DNA of 64,000 nt, taken from positions 9,240,001 through 9,304,000 of the forward strand of contig NC_088319.1 in NCBI RefSeq assembly GCF_910592395.1, given 5' to 3'. The translations under genes and the position numbers were made by a program. The notes beneath the pieces are model-generated. The model had not been told where the DNA came from, did not search any database, and was given only the letters and a program-made list of their open reading frames with translations. Source of the DNA: Lineus longissimus (Eukaryota; Nemertea; Pilidiophora; Heteronemertea; Lineidae). Of the stretch, positions 34,572 to 43,758 are shown piece after piece (position 1 is the stretch's first letter; each line of letters starts with the position of its first letter).

Positions 34572-36704
34572 GTAACGGGTGGCGGCATCTCTGCAACAAT
34601 CGGGTACTTGGTGAAGTAGTCCGCTAAGACAAGATACATACGACCGTTAACCTCAAATAGATCTGAGGCCAATTTCATCCATGGTCCTTTGGCAATCTCA
34701 TGCGGGATAAGGGGCTCCTTCTTGTCTTGAGGTCGGTACTCCTGGCAAGTACTGCATTTCGAGACAAGATCTTCCACATCTTTGTTAATGTTGGGCCAGT
34801 ATACCAATTCCCTCGCCAGCCTTCTTGTTTTCTCAATGCCCTGGTGAGTATCGTGGAGCTGTTCGAGGATGTTTTTTCGAAGTGTCTCTGGAATAACGAC
34901 TTGCTTTCCCTTGAACAGTATACCATCCTCAATAGCTAACTCATCTCTGTATGACCAGAACTGTCTTAATGGCGCTGGAAGATCATGCTGTTCTGCTGGC
35001 CAGCCTCTCCAGATGTACTCGCTTAATTGCTGCAGGACTGGATCGCTGCTTGTGAGGTCACGGAGTTGCTGTGGTTTGTAGATTCCACAGTGGACAAGGT
35101 CTTGGTTGATCGTGTCACCCTCTATCTCCTGATCCTGGTAAGTTTCTGGCACTACATCAGCTGCGACAGAATGGACTCTGGTAGCTAGTTTTACTTCAGT
35201 ATTATTTGACGGGTTGGGCAGGCGACTTAGCAAATCAGAGAGAATCATCTCGGAGCCGGGGCGATAAACTAGTTCAAAGTTGTATCCTCCAATTTTCTGG
35301 AACATTCGATCTAGGCGGCCTGGTAGTCGGTAGAGAGGCTTCTCTTTTAGCATCACAAGGGGCTTGTGGTCCGTGATAGCGGTACAAAATCGGCCGTAAA
35401 GGTATGTGTGAAACCGCTCAATGCCATGGACGAGACCAAGTGCTTCACGCTCTATGTTCGAGTATCTTGACTGAGTGTCTGATAGGGCTTTGGATGCAAA
35501 AGCAACAGGCCGACCATGCTGGAGTAGAGCTGCACCGAGTCCTTTCTGGGATGCATCAACCTCGAGGGTCACTGGCTGCTTCGGGTCATAGTAAGCCAGG
35601 GTGGAGTCACTAGAGATGAGGGTTTTAAGGTGCTCACACTGTTTCTGATGGTCTTCAGACCACTCAAACGGAATGTCTTTCTTCAGTAGGCCACGGAGAA
35701 TACATGCCTCGGCACTGTAGTTTGGTATGTGCGGACTCAGGTATGTCATCATACCCAGGAATCGATGGAGATCGTCCTTGTCCTGAGGTACGGGCATATC
35801 AGCGATATCTTTCACCTTCCCGGGATCAGGTTGCACGCCTCTACTACTGTACAAATTACCAACGAATGGTAGTGACGGCTTTCGAATGAGACACTTTGTA
35901 CTGTCAAAGACGACACCAGCTGGTCCAGACTTTTCCATCAGGGCTACCAGGTTGCTATCATGGTGCGCATCACCTTCACCTCCTACGATTACGTCGTCTG
36001 CTATCCCTACGGTGCATGTCAGGCCTTCTAAAACATCGTCCATCCTACTCTGGAAGATATCTTGGCTCACTGCCAAGCCAAACGGTAGACGGGTTCAGCA
36101 ATACCATCCGAATGGAGTCCTGAAGGTGGTGAGAAGCTGGCTTTCTTCTTCCAGGGGTATGGCCCAGTATCCTGCTTTTGCATCAAGTTTGCTGAATACG
36201 GTACATCTGGCTAGTGCAGGGTTGATTTCTTCAATGGTGGTTATCTTGTGCGGGCATCTCTTGAGAGCTTTGTTGAGCTTTTGGGGATCAAGGCAAATTC
36301 TAAGTGAGCCATCTGATTTTTCTGCAAATGCTAGGCTGGAACACCAATCTGTGTGCTCTGTTACTTTCCTGATTACACCCATCTTTTCTATGCGATCCAG
36401 CTCGGTTTTGAGTCTTGGCTTCATGTGGATGGCATACTTTCGTGGGGGGGGGGGGGGGGTCTTGGAATGGCACAGCATCTTCTTTCAGGTGTAGCTTGGC
36501 TGGTTTCCCGAGATTACCAATGGTATCAAACTGGTTTGGGTATGCCCTCATCAAATCCGCAACGGACTTTATGGGTTTAGCCTGTTTGGTCTCTGGGGTT
36601 GAAATATTCTGTGCATCACAGTGGATCGTAACAAGCTTCATAGAGCGGCATGACGGCAGGCCTAGGACAGCTGGCCCTGGAACTTCACACATAGAAGGTA
36701 ACAT
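34541..36704 (-). pseudogene. Reverse transcriptase, RNase H and truncated integrase of gypsy element
   Basis: RT blocks: GSLRICLDPQKLN, VFSKLDAKAGYWAIPL, then IADDVIVGG (YXDD box variant). RNase H: VTLEVDASQKGLGAALL. Integrase: HHCC-like zinc region and the first catalytic Asp in ASDLFEV, but the second Asp and the Glu are missing because the frame jumps near 34560. There is an in-frame stop near 36088 where a Trp codon is expected. A run of about 15 G at 36444-36459 disturbs the frame upstream of the RT. Confidence 0.85.
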
Positions 36705-37392
36705 CCTGAAATGGCTGGTCCTTGTACCTGCATTTTATGATTATTGTCCCCCAGCAGGGTATACGCTGACCATTGTAGGCTGTGAGTACAGTGTTGACAA
36801 GTGGTTTCAGTCTCTGCTTGGTAGCTGTTTTCCCATACATTTGTTTGTATGTGCGGACAGGCAGGGTGTTTCCTGATGCGCCAGTATCTATCTTCAGCTC
36901 CAAAAGATGCGTTCCTTTTATGTCTGGGATCCTCACATCCAAGTTGACGTAGGCTTCTGTTTCAGGCTTGACCCCAGTACGAAGTGCATCTAAACACGCA
37001 CTTGATATTTTGATGGAGCTGAACTGCTGTAGACCAAGTGTTTCTGGGTCACTCTGGTCGGAATCTCGTTCATCTGTGTAGCCAATTTCCTGAACAGGCC
37101 TCCTGTTACCTCTACTACCAGTACAACTACCACGTCTACCACGTCGCTCAGCATTTCGATAGGGCTTCCGTCCATTTTTCGATTTTCTGCAACATTTTTC
37201 CCAGTGGCCAAGAGTCTCACAGGCCTTACATTCATCATTATAGGCAGGGCACTGGCGTGGTTTGTGATGAAGCAGGCAGTTGCCGCATGGCTGGCGACTT
37301 GGCCTCGACTTGACAGCATCAACATCCATCCTTGCAGCTGCGCCAGATTCTTGCGTGAGTGCTGACGTTATGGATGCTCTTGTGGCCAGCAA
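36685..37392 (-). pseudogene. Nucleocapsid zinc knuckle and protease of gypsy element
   Basis: Cys-rich CGNCLLHHKPRQCP and CKACETLGHWEKCC knuckles are followed by the aspartic protease motif IDTGASGNTL. Another frameshift separates it from the reverse transcriptase frame near 36700. Confidence 0.8.
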
Positions 37393-37909
37393 CTATGGCC
37401 TCGTGTTTGCGGCCTTCAGCAACAGCAGCAGCTAAGGTGATACCACTGATAGGTTTACTCAAAAGAAAGTTCTGATAATCAAGGATTGGGGTGCTTGCAG
37501 TGATTAGCTCAATTACCCTCTCCTCTAATTTACCTTTGGTCTCAAAACCACATTCATTAGCTAAGGTTCGTGTTCTATTAACAAAGTCATCAAGAGTTTC
37601 ATCTTTCTTCTGCAGGTAGTTGCGTAATTGCAGCCTTTTTACTCGTGGGTTGACAGCTATGCGTAGTTGATCTTGAAAAAGCGCCCAGAGTTTATCTGGA
37701 TCTTTCTTATCTGGATCAGACAACCCACTAGCATTTAGGCGTCGTAAGCCTTCGTCACCTATGCCCCGCAAAATCTTCAGCGCTGTCTTTGGCTTGTCCG
37801 TTATTCCTTCATCTTCACAGAATATTTCCATATTTCCATATTCCAACAACTTAAATGATTCTGACTGGTCCGGTTTGGACCAGTCCATTTGTGGAATTTT
37901 ACCGGGCAT
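37319..37909 (-). pseudogene. gag of gypsy element
   Basis: A 196-codon frame starting MPGKIPQMDW with an alpha-helical capsid-like region (LWALFQDQL, RNYLQKKDETLDDFVNRTRTLA) typical of Mag/SURL gag. The frame leaves the nucleocapsid reading frame near 37390 by one base, so a joined gag-pol would need a frameshift or reflects a mutation. Confidence 0.75.
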
Positions 37910-38128
37910 GTTTTCAAAGACAAAGTTTTACGTTTCAATGTTCTGGTGATTACGATAAGCCTTCACTGTGCAGTGTTGATGCACAGTGTGCAGTATATTG
38001 GCGTTATGACGTGCGGCCGTGCGTGCCTTTCCGATGACTTATACCAGTAGTTCTGTGCTAATAACTTCGTATGAGGCTTGATTATTGTGTTCTACAATTC
38101 GTTATTGATAACTTTACCGCTGCCACCA

Positions 38129-38245
38129 TGTTGTAATAGTGGTATAGTGAAGGTAACGATGGATATTCTTACTGTAAACTTTATTGTGTCGGAACGGCCA
38201 TCTTGGCTAACTCGCCAGCGTCCTCACGTGACGCATATCACAACA
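38129..38245 (-). repeat. 5' LTR of the gypsy element
   Basis: 117 bp, flanked outside by TGTCT, the same five bases that precede the other LTR. Confidence 0.9.
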
Positions 38246-38568
38246 TGTCTCAGATGTAACACTCTGATGGTACAAATGTAATACTCCACATCCCCCTTTC
38301 TAAAGGAAAGAAGGAATGAAATTCATTCTTTCAAACTTGTCTTAGTTGCCTTTAGGTTAAATGCCAAAGTTAGGCCTAATCTTAATCAAAGTACATCAGG
38401 ATAACCTTTTGTTACCTTTAGATGTCAAATGTAGTAAATTTATTTGCATAAATATCGCATGGAATAAAGAAATTCAAATAAACCGCCCTGTCTCAGCGTG
38501 AATTTGCTTCGGCAAAGTTCGTATTTCGTTCGGAAACTCTCGCGGTTTTGGGGAATTCCAAATGAGGA

Positions 38569-38589
38569 GTGACGTCACTAGTGCTGTCA
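38569..38589 (+). repeat. Subterminal inverted repeat, left arm
   Basis: 21 bases starting GTGACGTCAC, perfectly inverted at 42800-42820. It contains a CRE-like TGACGTCA palindrome and lies upstream of the THAP gene start, as its partner lies upstream of the P2X7-like start, so it may be a shared promoter element or transposase site. Confidence 0.75.
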
Positions 38590-38760
38590 TTGTTAGACTG
38601 ATCCCACTGCCTGCATACACAAACGCCATGCTGTAGATGCCTGCGCAAGACAGGAGACCAGTTTTGTTTTCATTCATCTGACAGCTGATTCTACTTTCTG
38701 GTTGCGTTCACGCCGTTCCTACCATGTAAAACCAATTATTTTACATGTTCTAAAGCAAAA

Positions 38761-41227
38761 ATGGTTTACTGCGTCGCACCAAACTGCAGCAGTGATTCAA
38801 CGAAGGTGTTGAAAGTAGATGGGGTCGGTTATTACAATTTTCCTCGCGACAAGAAGGCCCGAAAAGTATGGGTAAGACGCATGCATCGTCCGTCTTCTTG
38901 GGTCCCGTCTCTCGGTGCGAGAGTATGTTAGAAGCACTTCGTTGCCGGAGATTACCTGCTGGACCCAGCCATATGCCGTGCGATAGGATTTGACCCTAAA
39001 AAACGCCTGTTGAAGCCAGGTGCCTTCCCTACACTCTTCAGTCATGGTGAAGGCGATGCCATGGATGGTATGCCTACGACCAGTGCGCCGCGGTCAGCTG
39101 TGCAGAAGAGGGCACATCAGCAGGTGATTATTATTTATTATGAAATCAGTATAGTAGGTATGAAATTATACCCCATGGCCATAGGCCTAGGCTAGGAATA
39201 CCTCCATCTCGAGTGCATGACCATGGGGTAGGCATGGTGAAGTGTAGGATGTGGTGTTGCTGGGACCTGAGGACCTTTTAAGACTACAACTTGATAATTT
39301 TCATAATTGATACTGCACGACTGCACCTACTAGGCTACCTTCAGCTGTAGGAGCAAGTCAAATACAAAAGTCCTACTCCTATTAGTCAATTATGATAGGC
39401 CTTCTATTTAAAATATTTGTTTCTCATTTCGTAGGCTGTAGCAGAGGCGGTAGCGGGATACAACGTGTTGTATGGAGAGGAGGCGGAGGAGGCAGCTGAG
39501 CAGGATGATGGTTTTTTGATGGCTGATGAAGGCCGATTTGAGGAGGTTGGCAATCACCTGATAGAGGATGCAGTACTGCCACAGAGTTTAGACGATTTGG
39601 AGGTTTTGCCACAAGTATGTTCAATCATAACCCAGCCCCATGTGTTATAAGCTTACTATTAACTGACTTCAGGGTGTGGCTCTACAAAAACTGGTTATAT
39701 TGGGTGATCATATTTACATAGATAAATGTCCCGAACAGTGTAGACTAATAAATCAGAGGATGGATTAATCCCACAATCTTGTAATAAAAATTAGCTGCAT
39801 TAATAATGTAGTGAAAGTTAATGTAAACAACATCCCCGGAACAATAGCCTCAATTCTATTTCTTATCTTTGCAGGAACACCCTGAAACCTTTGCCATTGG
39901 GACACAAGTTGGCTCCTCAGTCTCCATGCGGTTTGCCAAGGCTGTCCAGGTCAATATTGTCACTGGGTCTCGGAACAAAGGTTCACAGACAACCTCCTGC
40001 ACCGGGGATATTGGCTGTCAGGCAGAACCAGAAGTCCGAGAAATTGCCATTCAGACAGATCTGTTTGACATTGATGTGCCAGTTTTCCGAGGTAACCCTA
40101 AACCTGAAAATTATGTTGATACTAGTAGCAACCCGACAAGGTATCAGACAGTTTGGGTTTTACTATCTAACACAATTTTGGTTTGTGCCTGGCAATACGA
40201 CAGATAAGTCACAGTTTGGTGCCAGACAATGTCTTTGACCACCCCAATATTTTCAGGCTTGAAACCAAGTGATGAAGACATGGAGGATGAAGAGGTGCAC
40301 TTTCCAAGTCAGGAAACGATGAAGACTGATGACAGTGACGATGAAGACTGGGAGCCATGTGAAGATGATTATTGTCAAGAATTTGATGACTCGCTCCTTG
40401 ATGATGAAAATGTGTAAGTGTTTGTTGTAGCTTTCTTGAGAAATTGATTCTTTAAAACAATTGAATTGTATTAGAGTGAATGAATAGAATGATAGTCATA
40501 AAAGTACCGGTATGGCAGTTTCTGGGACCTGTTATTAGTGTTAACACTAATAAAACTTTACTTAGGTATGATAGACTACAATGTATTCTCAGGGGTCATT
40601 ACTAAATCACGAAAAAAATTTCATGCAATGCTTTGAGTGAGTGCTATCAAAGCCCACTTTTCCTTATTCGTGATGCAACTGAACTTTGTTCTTGCACTCT
40701 ACTTGGACTATAAGGCGTGAGGCGAGTAAAACATTGATTGAAAGCATTGACCAGTCATGCCAGTACGGTATTACAAATTCTCTTTACAGGTTACTGCTCG
40801 CCACACTCCACTTTAATGAAAATTCAAATCGGAAACAGCGTATGGGACAAGATGAACAGCCGCAGTGGTCGATTTCATACCCCAAGGGGAGAGGAGGAGC
40901 TGCAGTAGCAAAAGAGGTCAAAATTGAATCAACATATGGTAGGTATAACGGCCAGCATCGTTACTTTAGTGCTAGCACTGCAAGAAACAAGAAGAAACAA
41001 GATTACTTGTATTAATACTTCCCTTTATGTTTTCAGACTATGTACAGCTAATTCTGGAGGACCTGCTGAAGCGGAGAGATGACCTGCCATCTTACAAATT
41101 GGCAAGAGATGCAAAGGACAAGTACCAAGTGACTCATCCTATTCCAGGTCCAGTGTGCTCAAAGTACGACAAGCAGGACAAGATGAAAGTTGTAGATGAA
41201 ACAAAAACGAGGTTTATCAAACTGTAG
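38761..41227 (+). pseudogene. THAP-domain transposase gene, nonsense codon and missing core
   Basis: Exons with GT/AG borders: 38761-39123, 39435-39614, 39875-40091, 40257-40413, 40790-40938, 41037-41227. Exon 1 is a THAP domain: MVYCVAPNCSS (both N-terminal Cys), YYNFPRDKKARKVWVRRM, GARVC, KHF, then the closing FPTLF motif. A TAG stop at 38928-38930 sits between the third Cys and KHF. Exons 2-4 are acidic and include IAIQTDLF. The last two exons hold LHFNENSNRKQ and TYDYVQLILEDLLKRRDD, which I recall as a conserved tail of many animal transposase-like proteins. The DDE catalytic core expected between exons 4 and 5 is absent, although the splice phases there still match. Product would be about 418 codons without the stop. 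Confidence 0.7.
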
Positions 41228-41287
41228 AGTTCATTCATAGCACCATCAGAGTTAACTATCACAGATCAATTGAACGGTCACACCAAA

Positions 41288-42766
41288 TCAATTGAACGTA
41301 GGATACTTGAATCCTGTGTACCCGTCATTGTCCGGAGCAGGCCAAGCAGCACGTATCTTGTCCCGAGCACAAACAGGGAGCGGCAAACAGTTCCTTCTCC
41401 CCAACCTCTTCCAAACCCAACGGACAAGGTTCCTATAGGCCACGTATCGATATAACCTGAAATTGTTGGGAAGAAAACAATGTTTGTACATTTAATTGAC
41501 AGTTTTTTAAAAATTTATTGAAAACTTGTAATATTATTACTAAATACATGTAGATACATTTTATTATATCTATTTTCTATATTTCTAGTCTTCAAAGGGA
41601 GAAAAAAATCTCATTTCTGAATTGATATTGCCTTTTCTTGTCTTCAATTATACAGCGATGGAGGTGGTCATCATTACTTACTTGTGAATGGGCTGGTCAT
41701 CGCCTATTTGTCCCTGCTCTTCGATGTAGTGATACATCGACATTTCCAGCACCCATCTATCAAGACAGGTGCTGGAAAAACCTGGGTGTTGCGTGATGCA
41801 CTCTACTTTCAGCTCATCCTTCTTGGTCTGGACTGGTGAATAGTCTGAGCAGCACAAGGATTCCCTCCCCTTCTCTTGTGGAGTGCAGACACCACAATGA
41901 CACCTACAAATACAAGTATAATATAAATGTTATTGTTATACAGCAGTGATGATATTTCGATAGCCATTGCCATCAATGAATCAGGGCCTAGGCCAAGGGT
42001 AGGCCAAATTTGAGTGAGAGGCAGGCCCCTGGAGCTCAGCTTAGTAAGATTTAGCATTGTTTCAATCAATCAATTAATGTAGTATTGTCGAAGGCTTTCG
42101 CCTTAAGTTGTTACGGTGAGAATAAACTGTTGTCTTTGCGCGGGTGTAGTATTTCACTATTTGGTGTGGTAATGCTCCGCAATGGAAGAGTCTCAGTTCA
42201 GTAATAATCCAAATTATTAGGCCTAGAGTTCACTCCATTCGAGTAGGCCTACTACCAAACCCTGAGGCTTAGTATTCCGATCCGAGATCCTACTTACTAT
42301 AAAATAACCATGTGGAATGAACTCACTCAACTCAAGATACGTTGTGGTTTCGACATATTCGAGGTGAAAAACGCCAATTGTTTACTGACAACACTCGATC
42401 CGTGAACGATGGAGCCCTATGTAGAGATGTACATGAATACATGCACATGATGACATGGCTCATATCAGCATAGGCCCCCTATAATGTCCAGCTGATGCCG
42501 CGCCTATACACATGGCATACACAGTGCACTGCCACTGCACTTGGAACTCACCAATTGATATTTCCTATGCGATCAAGTCGCTCATCCTCCATCTCCCCAT
42601 CATCACCTTCGCCCGATTCAGAACAAGAATCTGAATTGTCTCTCGCACTCTCCACTACTGGCTCGTACATGTAGGGTTGAATCACACCATTGCCTTCATC
42701 AACAACCAAATCGTCATCAAACAAATCTCCCGCACAATCTTCGCTCGCCATGCTTGCAGCCGCCAT
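41288..42766 (-). CDS. P2X7 C-terminal (ballast)-domain-like protein, intact, in transposon
   Basis: Three exons: 42766-42552, 41903-41682 and 41456-41288, with good splice sites and phases; total 606 nt, 201 residues. The acidic N-terminus holds PYMYEP and a Ser/Asp/Glu-rich stretch. Then RIGNINWCHCGVC and a CC pair about 15 residues on form the zinc-cluster pattern of the P2X7 ballast domain. VECITQHPGF follows, then YRNLVRWVWKRLG, and near the end VCARDKIRAAWPAP with DGYTGFKYP, matching the RIRKEFP...GQYSGFKSPY end of vertebrate P2X7. No transmembrane channel part is present. The first in-frame ATG upstream (42823) lies next to the subterminal repeat; I prefer the ATG at 42766. No stop or shift is seen. 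Molecular role in the transposon is unknown; zinc or nucleotide binding is inferred from the P2X7 domain. Confidence 0.8.
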
Positions 42767-42799
42767 TTTTACTTGCGCAGTGGTCAATGATCGTGGATT

Positions 42800-42820
42800 T
42801 GACAGCACTAGTGACGTCAC
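42800..42820 (-). repeat. Subterminal inverted repeat, right arm
   Basis: Reverse complement of 38569-38589, 21 of 21 bases. Just upstream of the preferred start of the P2X7-like gene. Confidence 0.75.
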
Positions 42821-43034
42821 CAATGTGAACCTAGCGGCGAATAGCGTAACTACACATCTGGCGGTCTTTTCAAAAGCGCCTTCAAAAACGAGCTCGCAGA
42901 GGACTGAACAAATAGCACTTATTTCACAAAAAAATCACTATTTTTTGAATTCCTTCCGGTTTATTATGTTTTTTAAGATAGCATATTATGAAAATTCACC
43001 ACAAATACAGGTTAAATAGCTCAGCATTTGACCT

Positions 43035-43758
43035 TTAATATTGTATACACTAGGTATGACAGTGAAAAAATGAAACTCCAGCAATATTGCTTTTTTTAGT
43101 ATTTATGGAAAGAGGGTAGAAAACCCAACAAAATGACACTAAAATTAGCTCTCTAGTCCCAATATTAAGGAAATTATGACCAAGATACCATCCGCATAAC
43201 TCGGATTTTGGTCCAACTCGTTTTCCCTTAAAAACAATGGCCAAATTAGACCGATTTGAGTCGATTTGGGTCGATTACTAAAATCATCAGAACTTCCTTA
43301 TTTTTAAAGATTTTTGCTTCAGGTTTTCAGGATGTAAAGAACACATAAGTAGCTACAAAATGGCACCTTCAAAAGCATAATGCTATGGTGTAGTGTGTGC
43401 TTTTCTGTCTCACAAATTTATTGAAATTTCTCACTTCAGCGACGATTTTGAGATGCGAAAACAACCCATGAGCAAAGAAAGATCTAAAAAAACCCCACTT
43501 ACTAAGGGCCCGACACTGTTCAAGTTGAACACACACTTTATCCCTGCAAACAAAGCTGAGCAAAAAGCACTACTCACCAAATACTCTATGGTAGATCACA
43601 TCAAGAGGAGGCATCAAAAAGAGGCACACCGTCAGCAAAAGTGTTTCTTTCCATGAACATGATGAATTCCACAACACACAAAAAGTTCATTCCGTAGCAG
43701 TAATAATCCAATGTTTAGAGTCTATCTCTCTACTATGTACAAAGTTCTACTTAACAAG
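43035..43758. other. Spacer between transposons
   Basis: No recognised gene. An open frame at 43393-43656 (plus, Lys-rich, KERSKKTPLTKG) shows no motif I can place. Confidence 0.35.

Larger units (their letters stand above)
33865..38245 (-). mobile_element. Ty3/gypsy (Mag/SURL-like) retrotransposon, complete with LTRs
   Basis: Two 117-bp LTRs, 33865-33981 and 38129-38245, TGTTGT...ACAACA, differing at one base I could see (33873 region C versus A). A perfect 5-bp duplication TGTCT flanks both ends. A purine tract (GAGAAGGGGGATG on the minus strand) precedes the 3' LTR. The coding region runs gag, zinc knuckle, protease, reverse transcriptase, RNase H, truncated integrase. Near-identical LTRs mean a recent insertion, although several stops and shifts are present. 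Confidence 0.9.
33797..38288 (-). mobile_element. Solo-like outer LTR, split by a nested LTR retrotransposon
   Basis: Read on the minus strand, 38288-38251 plus 33864-33797 forms a ~110-bp TG...CA unit (TGGAGTATTACATT...GATATCACA) with an AATAAA signal. It is preceded by a purine tract (AGAAAGGGGGATG, plus coordinates 38289-38301). That is the layout of a 3' LTR with its polypurine tract. The element at 33865-38245 sits within it. The body of the outer element to the right is not recognisable. Confidence 0.5.
38420..43034. mobile_element. 4.6-kb TTAA/THAP (Kolobok-like) element with two convergent genes
   Basis: The right end reads CATTTGACC-TTTAA (TTAA at 43035-43038); inverted, this is TTAAAGGTCAAATG. 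The left end is a diverged match, TTTAGATGTCAAATG, near 38417. A 21-base subterminal sequence beginning GTGACGTCACTAGTGCTG (38569-38589) is repeated perfectly in inverted orientation at 42800-42820. Inside, a THAP transposase gene (plus) and a P2X7-like gene (minus) converge, with stop codons about 60 bp apart. The TTAAAGGTCA ends are shared with the element at 31433-32996. Confidence 0.72.

Noticed and set aside
36300-36876. Several overlapping open frames on both strands around the poly-G tract
   Set aside because: Frames created by the homopolymer in the gypsy pol; only the RT frame shows family motifs.
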